Shown here in pieces: positions 1-4,627 of a stretch of 5,540 nucleotides of DNA. Source of the stretch: Nitrososphaerales archaeon TH703 (GTDB lineage Archaea; Thermoproteota; Nitrososphaeria; Nitrososphaerales; Nitrososphaeraceae); NCBI GenBank assembly GCA_014523525.1, contig JAATVL010000053.1, positions 1 through 5,540 on the forward strand, in the 5' to 3' direction. A model generated the notes under the pieces. It saw only the letters and a list, made by a program, of their open reading frames with translations. It had not been told where the DNA came from and made no database searches. The position numbers and the translations under genes are program-made. Positions within the stretch are counted from its first letter, which is position 1. Every line of letters begins with the position of its first letter.

Positions 1-690
1 AAATTTTGATAAATCGTTTAATCTGTCCGGATTGCAAAACACCTCAATTTCTGCCTGATAGAATTCCCTCAGCCTCAACAGACTCTGTCGTGGGGCAATT
101 TCATTTCTAAAACTTTTACCAACCTGCGCAACTGCTAACGGAAGTCTTCCCCTCATTGTCTTAAAAATTCTGGGGAAATCAACAAAAATTGTCTGACATG
201 TTTCTGGTCTGAGAAATGCCTCTTCTTTGGAAGGACCAATTTCAACTTTAAACATCATACTGAATCTGTCAGAATCAGCGAAAGTTCCTTTACAACTGGG
301 GCATTTCAAATTATACTGTTTTATTATTTTATCAATTTCATTTCCAGAAAGTAATTCTGGAATATCCTTGCCTGTTTTTTCAGTAATGTATCTATCTGCT
401 CGAAAAGTAGCACCACAATCTTTGCACTTTATTATCGGGTCTGTAAAATTATCAAGATGACCCGAAGCAACAAACACATTCTTGCTCATTATCTGTGAAC
501 CGTCAATTTCTATCATATCATCGCGTCTCAGTAACTCTCTTCTCCAGAGTTCGATGTACTTGTTTTTTATACTGGTACCTGTAGGCCCATATTCCCAGAA
601 ACCTGCATGGGCATCAGAGTATATTTCACAACTGGGAAAGTAAAAGCCTCTTTCAAGTGCGAGTTTCATTACTGTGTCATAAGTATTCAT
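1..690 (-). CDS. glyS: Glycyl-tRNA synthetase, archaeal/eukaryotic class II type (N-terminal part, 3' end outside window)
   Basis: Charges tRNA-Gly with glycine in the cytoplasm. The reading frame opens with ATG at 690-688 and stays open to the window edge, giving 230 codons of a protein that is usually about 550-600 residues, so the anticodon-binding domain lies outside. Visible landmarks: the N-terminal YGPTGTSIKN stretch of class II motif 1 (residues 34-43), ASGHLDNFTDP (75-85), a Cys4 zinc-type insertion with CxxC at 89-92 and CxxC at 130-133, the substrate-binding RPET loop (161-164), and class II motif 2 starting FRNE (194-197) and running to REF (208-210). The loop reads RPETCQTIF where the family commonly has RPETAQGIF, a small substitution at a conserved place. 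It is the only gene here that starts with ATG. It lies 103 bp downstream of nfo on the same strand and could be partly co-transcribed, but it has its own TATA-like box. Identification is firm; orthologues are variously named glyS or glyQS. Confidence 0.95.
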   Translation of the reverse strand, partial: MNTYDTVMKLALERGFYFPSCEIYSDAHAGFWEYGPTGTSIKNKYIELWRRELLRRDDMIEIDGSQIMSKNVFVASGHLDNFTDPIIKCKDCGATFRADRYITEKTGKDIPELLSGNEIDKIIKQYNLKCPSCKGTFADSDRFSMMFKVEIGPSKEEAFLRPETCQTIFVDFPRIFKTMRGRLPLAVAQVGKSFRNEIAPRQSLLRLREFYQAEIEVFCNPDRLNDLSKF

Positions 691-793
691 TTTTCTTTAT
701 TTCTCTTAGAATCTGTGATTCAACATGCATTTATTTTTATTTCCTAGAAATATTTGAATAGTTTCAGTTAATATGACTTGCTAGATAGGTGAC
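691..793 (-). other. nfo-glyS intergenic region
   Basis: This 103-bp AT-rich gap on the minus strand lies between the nfo stop codon and the glyS start. It holds the glyS TATA-like box at 729-741 and a short leader rich in A and G before the ATG, with no convincing Shine-Dalgarno match. No strong poly-T terminator follows nfo, so readthrough from nfo into glyS is possible. No small ORF or RNA gene is seen. Confidence 0.6.
729..741 (-). promoter_or_regulatory. TATA-like box of glyS
   Basis: On the minus strand this reads AATAAAAATAAAT. Its centre (735) is 45 nt upstream of the A of the glyS ATG. With the usual archaeal TATA-to-start distance of about 25-27 nt, this predicts a transcript with a leader of roughly 19 nt. 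The same 13 bases occur at 1699-1711 at the identical distance from the nfo start. The call rests on composition and position only. Confidence 0.45.
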
Positions 794-1660
794 CTATTTT
801 CTAAGTTTAAGCACTACCTCAAGATTTTTAGAATCATCCCGTATTGAGTTATTTGGGGTTTCCATTATTATCGGTAGAGTCTTTAATGACTTCGTATTGA
901 GTATCGATCTTAAACCATCTATACCAATCTTCCCAAGACCAATATGCTCATGACGATCCAAATGCGAACCAATATCCCCCTTAGAATCATTTAAGTGAAT
1001 AAATTTAAGAATATTGAGTCCAATTATATTGTCAAATCTTTCAATAAATTTGTTACATGCACCTGCAGTCTTCAAGTCGTATCCTGATGCGAATGCATGA
1101 CAGGTATCCAAACATACACCATAAGTCTTACTAGATAGGTTGTCAAGAATTTCTCTTAAATCTTCAAGTGTACTCCCTATGCTATCTTTTTGACCGGCAC
1201 TATTTTCTAATAAAATGGTCAGATTCAATTTCCTCTTAAATGTCGATTTGTAATTATCGACCGCCGCTTCACAACTTTTTAACAATTGCTTTGTACCATT
1301 ATCCTTTCCCTGTCCAAGGTGGCTTCCGAGATGTATGACAAGATATTCAATACCTAATTGAGAACATTTTATCAATTCATTTGTAAAAGAAACCTTTGAC
1401 TTCTCATACATCTCACTGTCTGGGCCAGACAGGTTAGGCAAATAAGGCATATGAACCGCAATTGAGTTATTTTGAATCCCACTTTTTTTAAGGTTAGCTT
1501 TAAATGATTCAATTTGAGTATCTATAAGTTTCCTTTCTGCCCATACCCTCGGACTTTTTGTAAAAATCTGAAACGCAGTGCATCCAATCTTAACTGCATT
1601 GGAAACTGAATTTTGTATTCCTCCTGCAGTCGAAACGTGAAATCCAACCCTAAAATTCAA
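794..1660 (-). CDS. nfo: Endonuclease IV (AP endonuclease)
   Basis: Cuts the DNA backbone 5' to abasic sites and trims blocked 3' ends in base-excision repair, using a three-metal zinc centre in a TIM barrel. The protein is 288 residues, a normal length. All nine metal ligands known from E. coli Nfo can be placed: H70, H110, E152, D185, H188, H222, D235, H237 and E267. Family signatures are intact: GFHVSTAGG (6-14), LLENSAGQ (150-157), GVCLDTCHAFASGYD (181-195), HLNDSKG (222-228) and DRHEHIGLGKIG (235-246). The start is TTG at 1660-1658: an in-frame TAA lies six codons upstream, the first barrel strand begins at residue 4, and no ATG occurs before residue 71. It is divergent from priL across 83 bp and is followed on its strand by glyS. 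No truncation or odd residue is seen. Confidence 0.97.
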   Translation of the reverse strand: MNFRVGFHVSTAGGIQNSVSNAVKIGCTAFQIFTKSPRVWAERKLIDTQIESFKANLKKSGIQNNSIAVHMPYLPNLSGPDSEMYEKSKVSFTNELIKCSQLGIEYLVIHLGSHLGQGKDNGTKQLLKSCEAAVDNYKSTFKRKLNLTILLENSAGQKDSIGSTLEDLREILDNLSSKTYGVCLDTCHAFASGYDLKTAGACNKFIERFDNIIGLNILKFIHLNDSKGDIGSHLDRHEHIGLGKIGIDGLRSILNTKSLKTLPIIMETPNNSIRDDSKNLEVVLKLRK

Positions 1661-1743
1661 TTGCTTGTATGTTTGTTACTAGGATATTAAAGATTTGTAT
1701 TTATTTTTATTACAGTAATTTGTATTAATAATTCAAATTCGAG
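1661..1743. promoter_or_regulatory. Divergent nfo / priL promoter region
   Basis: This 83-bp, very AT-rich spacer separates the two divergent genes and must hold both promoters unless one lies inside a gene. Candidate TATA elements are the T-rich box at 1699-1711, which is 39 nt (centre to start) from priL and 45 nt from nfo; TTTAATA on the minus strand at 1685-1691, about 28 nt from the nfo TTG and right for a leaderless transcript; and TATTAATA at 1723-1730, about 29 nt from a second in-frame priL TTG at 1756. Two copies of ATTTGTATT lie at 1693-1701 and 1718-1726. No Shine-Dalgarno sequence precedes either start. Confidence 0.6.
1699..1711. promoter_or_regulatory. TATA-like box shared by nfo and priL, copy of the glyS box
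   Basis: The 13 bases here are identical to those at 729-741. On the minus strand they read AATAAAAATAAAT, 38 bases clear of the nfo start codon, exactly as for glyS. Read forward, the centre is 39 nt from the priL TTG at 1744, giving a leader of about 12 nt if used in that direction. The box is nearly symmetric in A/T content, so the sequence alone does not say which way it works. Confidence 0.4.
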
Positions 1744-2757
1744 TTGTCTATAAAATTGGGATCGTCTGAGTTGGCAAAGTACCCTTTCTTACAAGAGGCA
1801 TCAGATTACATCCAGGAGACAAAGTTTGATTTTGCAGAGTTTGATCGTCCTGAAATGATCCACATAATTAATAGGGCCGTGGAAAAATTAGAGAAAGAAC
1901 TTCAGGGTATAATTTATTCAAATTTGGACGAATACGAAATCGAGATTATGACATTTTTGGTTTCACTATTACTCATAAAATCTATTGGGTTGGAAGAAGT
2001 ATCAAAAAAATGCTGCTTATTTGAAGCTATGCGAGTAGAAAGATTCCTGTCTACAGATTTGAGCATTGAGAGATCACAAAAAAAGAAATTGCTTGTTCAA
2101 AAGATCTTTCAAGAGTTATTCAACATCAATATTGATGTCGATTCTACATCTAGTATCTGCAAGTTGAGCATTCCTGATTATCTCCTTAGGGCATCGAAGA
2201 TGTATGAACAGGAATGGAAATTGATTAACAGGTCAGTAAAAGATGGATATGTATATCTTGATACTGATGAAGCAGTAAGATTAATTCGAAATGAATTAAG
2301 CAATCTAATTTACACTCGAGTAAAAAATATGAAAGTCTATGAGGTGCCAATTTTAATAAAATCAAAAGCAGATGAATTAAGAAAAAAATATTCAGGGCGC
2401 TATGTTTACCGAAATCAATTCAAGATATTGGAGTATCCTCCGTGCATAAAGCATGCTATGGAGATAATAAACAAAGGTGAAAATCTTCCTCACTCTGCTA
2501 GATTTATGCTGGCAACTTATATGCTGGCCATTGGTAAAACCGAGGAAGAAGTTATCGAAATATTCAAGAATTCTCCTGACTATAATGAGAAAATAACCAG
2601 ATATCAAGTAGAGCATCTTGCAGGAAAGAAAGGCAGTCACATAAAGTATTCAGTACCGTCTTGTGACAGATTAAGGAGTGAAGATCTTTGCTTTGCCGTT
2701 AAGGAATGCGAAAATCTGATAAATCCGATTCAATTTGGAAGAAGGAAATTAACATAA
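1744..2757 (+). CDS. priL: DNA primase large subunit PriL (iron-sulfur subunit)
   Basis: Regulatory subunit of the archaeal replicative primase. It binds PriS and, with its C-terminal Fe-S domain, helps initiate and size the primer. The 337-residue product has an N-terminal helical domain (about 1-210) and a C-terminal domain with the family pattern EYPPC, GENLPHSARF, SPDYNEKITRYQVEH and PSC. The four cluster cysteines are C234, C307, C316 and C322, in the usual order and spacing. The start is TTG at 1744: an in-frame TAA lies at 1729-1731 and the first ATG falls about 37 codons later. A second TTG at 1756, with TATTAATA about 29 nt before it, is a credible leaderless alternative that would remove four residues. 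The gene is divergent from nfo and is followed without spacing by priS in the same reading frame. Normal length, no missing key residue. Confidence 0.95.
   Translation: MSIKLGSSELAKYPFLQEASDYIQETKFDFAEFDRPEMIHIINRAVEKLEKELQGIIYSNLDEYEIEIMTFLVSLLLIKSIGLEEVSKKCCLFEAMRVERFLSTDLSIERSQKKKLLVQKIFQELFNINIDVDSTSSICKLSIPDYLLRASKMYEQEWKLINRSVKDGYVYLDTDEAVRLIRNELSNLIYTRVKNMKVYEVPILIKSKADELRKKYSGRYVYRNQFKILEYPPCIKHAMEIINKGENLPHSARFMLATYMLAIGKTEEEVIEIFKNSPDYNEKITRYQVEHLAGKKGSHIKYSVPSCDRLRSEDLCFAVKECENLINPIQFGRRKLT
2737..2748 (+). promoter_or_regulatory. Purine-rich, Shine-Dalgarno-like stretch before priS
   Basis: GGAAGAAGGAAA inside the last codons of priL contains AAGGA at 2742-2746, partly complementary to the archaeal 16S 3' end. 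It lies 11 nt before the priS TTG, slightly longer than ideal. It is the best ribosome-binding candidate in the window, on the one gene that cannot have its own leaderless promoter close by. It encodes the G-R-R-K region of PriL, so the purines may simply reflect codons. Confidence 0.4.
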
Positions 2758-3906
2758 TTGAATCAAATCGAATATACAAATGAAAATATTAAATTTCTTA
2801 AGGACATATTTAGGAAATACTATTTTGAGAACAAATATTTCCCGTATCTGTATTCAATAGAAAAAAGAGAATTTGGATACAGAAAATTTGATTCTTTCGT
2901 GATCAGACATCTTTCTTTTAAAAATATTGGCGAACTTGTTGCAGAATTAGTGCGAAATGTTCCACTGGATGTATATTATTCCAATGCATACTATGGGTTC
3001 CCCTCGAATCCTATCAGTGAAAAACAGTGGGAAGGTGCTGACCTCATATTCGATATTGACATCAAAGACCTCAATATTCCATGTTTTCATGAGCATACGT
3101 ACTACATTTGTAATTTGTGTGGGTTTGTAAATTCAGAACAAAAACTATGTATTAATTGCAATAAGGGGAAAACCTATGATGTTTCAATACCGTGCAAAAG
3201 ATGTATTATCGCTATAAAAAAGGAAGCAGCAAAGTTACTTGAATTCTTGCGTTCTGACCTCGGAATAGAGGAAAAGTTTATAGAGATATTCTTTTCTGGA
3301 AATGCAGGATTTCACTTCCATGTAAACGATCCTCGTATGAGAAACTTGGATTCTAATTCAAGGTCTAATGTTACAGATTATATCATCGGAAATGGCTTTA
3401 TGTGTGAAAGTATAGGCGTCCGAAAATATCAGAATGGGTTTATGATAAAGTTACCTAAGAGTGGTATAATGAATGGATGGCGAAAAAGAATTGCATCAAG
3501 CATGGGTATAAATCAAAAATCAGAAATAAAACTGAGACATTTAGTTGAAGCAGGTGGGGGGTATGATGGATTTAGAAATGAAATTAATAGAATTACTAAA
3601 AAATTTGGAGTTCGTATTGATAGTCAAGTTACTAATGACATACACAGAGTTTTTAGATTACCCGGCAGTATTAACGGAAAAAGTGGTTTGACTAAAACGA
3701 AATGCGATGATTTAGAATCATTCAATCCAAATAACGACGCATGCATGTTGGATGACTCTGAAGTTTACATTAACTTAAAAACCAAACTGAAAATTAACCT
3801 AAAAAATAATAATTTTAAATTGGATAACGTTTTAGAAAAAGTTCCCTCTTATGTCGCGGTATATCTGGTATGTAAGGGATTGGCTACAATTTCTAAGAGC
3901 CAATAA
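2758..3906 (+). CDS. priS: DNA primase catalytic small subunit PriS, with extra zinc-ribbon-like insert
   Basis: Catalytic subunit of the archaeal/eukaryotic-type primase, which makes primers for replication together with PriL. The 382-residue protein has the metal-binding acidic pair in DIDI (D99, D101), the third carboxylate in RIDSQVTND (D288), the nucleotide-binding SGNAGFHFH (S180-H188), and RLPGSINGKSG (300-310). That last motif has Asn306 where many archaeal enzymes have His in LHGKTG. The zinc knuckle, usually compact, starts with C109 and H111/H113 and ends with PCKRC (C146, C149). Between them sit two further pairs, C118xxC121 and C131xxC134, spaced like a zinc ribbon. The start is TTG directly after the priL TAA: the frame is closed upstream by that stop, and the next start-like codon would remove the conserved YYF N-terminus. 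Translation is probably coupled to priL. Identification is firm. Confidence 0.96.
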   Translation: MNQIEYTNENIKFLKDIFRKYYFENKYFPYLYSIEKREFGYRKFDSFVIRHLSFKNIGELVAELVRNVPLDVYYSNAYYGFPSNPISEKQWEGADLIFDIDIKDLNIPCFHEHTYYICNLCGFVNSEQKLCINCNKGKTYDVSIPCKRCIIAIKKEAAKLLEFLRSDLGIEEKFIEIFFSGNAGFHFHVNDPRMRNLDSNSRSNVTDYIIGNGFMCESIGVRKYQNGFMIKLPKSGIMNGWRKRIASSMGINQKSEIKLRHLVEAGGGYDGFRNEINRITKKFGVRIDSQVTNDIHRVFRLPGSINGKSGLTKTKCDDLESFNPNNDACMLDDSEVYINLKTKLKINLKNNNFKLDNVLEKVPSYVAVYLVCKGLATISKSQ

Positions 3907-4010
3907 CAATATAAAACGACTAATTAAAATGGCGAGAATCGTCAGTTTGTATTAAATGCGCCCCAGAAATTTTTGTTATGCAAAATAATTGATAATAAAA
4001 CAAGGCATAA

Positions 4011-4021
4011 TTATTATTATA
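4011..4021 (+). promoter_or_regulatory. TATA-like box of the amidotransferase gene
   Basis: TTATTATTATA, centred about 33 nt before the TTG at 4049. With the usual archaeal spacing the transcript would start near 4042, leaving a leader of only a few bases and no room for a Shine-Dalgarno site, as expected of leaderless or near-leaderless archaeal messages. Confidence 0.5.
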
Positions 4022-4030
4022 GGCATACGT

Positions 4031-4040
4031 TTGTTAACAA
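4031..4040. repeat. 10-bp perfect palindrome in the amidotransferase promoter
   Basis: TTGTTAACAA is its own reverse complement. It lies between the TATA-like box and the predicted transcription start, where a bound repressor would block initiation. It does not extend further on either side. In AT-rich DNA a 10-bp palindrome within 140 bp is not rare, so an operator role is only a suggestion. Confidence 0.3.
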
Positions 4041-4048
4041 GTTAGAAT

Positions 4049-4591
4049 TTGAGTGTACTTATTGTTGACAACGGATCTCCTTATGTCAAGGATATTACTT
4101 TGTGTTTGGATAAAATAGGACAGAATCATGTTATCAAGAAATATGACGATGAAATCTTACTTTCGAATTACGAGAAAGTAATACTGTCGGGACGTCAAAA
4201 GAATAAAAAACAAATCAATGCCATCAATTCAAAAATTATTAGAACTTGTTTTAATAATGAAACCCCGCTATTGGGCATATGCTATGGAGCAGAAATAATT
4301 GCTCTTACGTTTGGTGGTTCAATTCAAAAGACTGATTTCGTCCAGGGGTTGAACAGAATTAACATTGAAAAGCCTATCATGTTATTAGAAGAAGGATATT
4401 GTAATGTTTATGAAAGCCATTCATATGTTATCTCACATTTGCCAGAAAATTTTGTATGTATTGCAAGTTCTGATTCATCGAAACATGAAATATTTTGTCA
4501 CACCTCAAAAGAAATCTTTGGTACACAGTTTCATCCAGAAAAAAGTGGAGAATGCGGTATAGATCTGATTCGTAATTTTGTAAATTTGTAA
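4049..4591 (+). CDS. Free-standing class I glutamine amidotransferase, related to GMP synthase subunit A
   Basis: A single-domain class I (triad) glutaminase of 180 residues, close to the usual size of archaeal GMP synthase amidotransferase subunits. It is expected to release ammonia from glutamine for a partner enzyme. The triad is present: C78 in GICYG, and H162 and E164 in TQFHPE. The N-terminal VLIVDNGSPY (3-12) and ESHSYVI (around 123-129) also match the family. Two places differ: the oxyanion loop normally reading SGGP is SGRQ, and the residue after the nucleophile elbow is E82 where GMP synthases usually have Gln. No GuaA synthetase subunit or other acceptor enzyme is next to it, so the product is unknown and I give no symbol. 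The start is TTG: a TAG lies two codons upstream and the first strand begins at residue 3. It has its own TATA-like box, and the C39/TPR gene follows after 36 bp. Confidence 0.85.
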   Translation: MSVLIVDNGSPYVKDITLCLDKIGQNHVIKKYDDEILLSNYEKVILSGRQKNKKQINAINSKIIRTCFNNETPLLGICYGAEIIALTFGGSIQKTDFVQGLNRINIEKPIMLLEEGYCNVYESHSYVISHLPENFVCIASSDSSKHEIFCHTSKEIFGTQFHPEKSGECGIDLIRNFVNL

Positions 4592-4596
4592 CAAGA

Positions 4597-4606
4597 ATTT
4601 TATTTT
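4597..4606 (+). promoter_or_regulatory. TATA-like box of the C39-like/TPR gene (also T-rich end of the preceding gene)
   Basis: ATTTTATTTT lies in the 36-bp gap, centred 26-27 nt before the TTG at 4628, the spacing for a leaderless transcript beginning at the start codon. The same T-rich run lies just after the amidotransferase stop and could act as its terminator, so both readings are open. Confidence 0.4.
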
Positions 4607-4627
4607 CCCTCGGTATTATCCTAACTA

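Larger units (their letters stand above)
3907..4048 (+). other. priS-amidotransferase intergenic region
   Basis: This 142-bp AT-rich gap is the longest non-coding stretch in the window. It holds a T5 run at 3970-3974 that could be a weak archaeal terminator for priLS, the TATA-like element at 4011-4021, and a perfect 10-bp palindrome at 4031-4040. The only possible stem-loop (3914-3920 with 3941-3948) is weak and bulged. I see no tRNA, small ORF with support, or repeat array in it. Confidence 0.55.

Noticed and set aside
227..460. Plus-strand 77-codon open frame
   Set aside because: It lies wholly antisense to the clearly conserved glycyl-tRNA synthetase frame and its translation shows no recognisable domain; a shadow ORF.
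785..797. Inverted repeat ATAGGT-G-ACCTAT over the nfo stop codon
   Set aside because: The arms are six bases with a one-base centre, so it cannot fold as an RNA hairpin without losing most of the stem, and no poly-T tract follows. It could be a protein site, but its place over a stop codon gives no support.
781..1140. The decamer CTAGATAGGT at 781-790 and 1131-1140
   Set aside because: One copy is inside nfo coding sequence and the other just past its end; no extension of the match and no further full copy, so probably chance.
2392..2640. Minus-strand 82-codon open frame
   Set aside because: It lies antisense to the conserved Fe-S domain of priL and resembles no family; a shadow ORF.
3914..3948. 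Possible stem-loop after priS (AAACGAC with GTCAGTTT)
   Set aside because: Seven pairs with a bulge and a 20-nt loop are too weak to call a terminator or structured RNA.
1693..3953. Three copies of TTTGTATT (1694-1701, 1719-1726, 3946-3953)
   Set aside because: An octamer of A/T character is expected to recur in intergenic DNA of this composition; the third copy has no matching position relative to a promoter.
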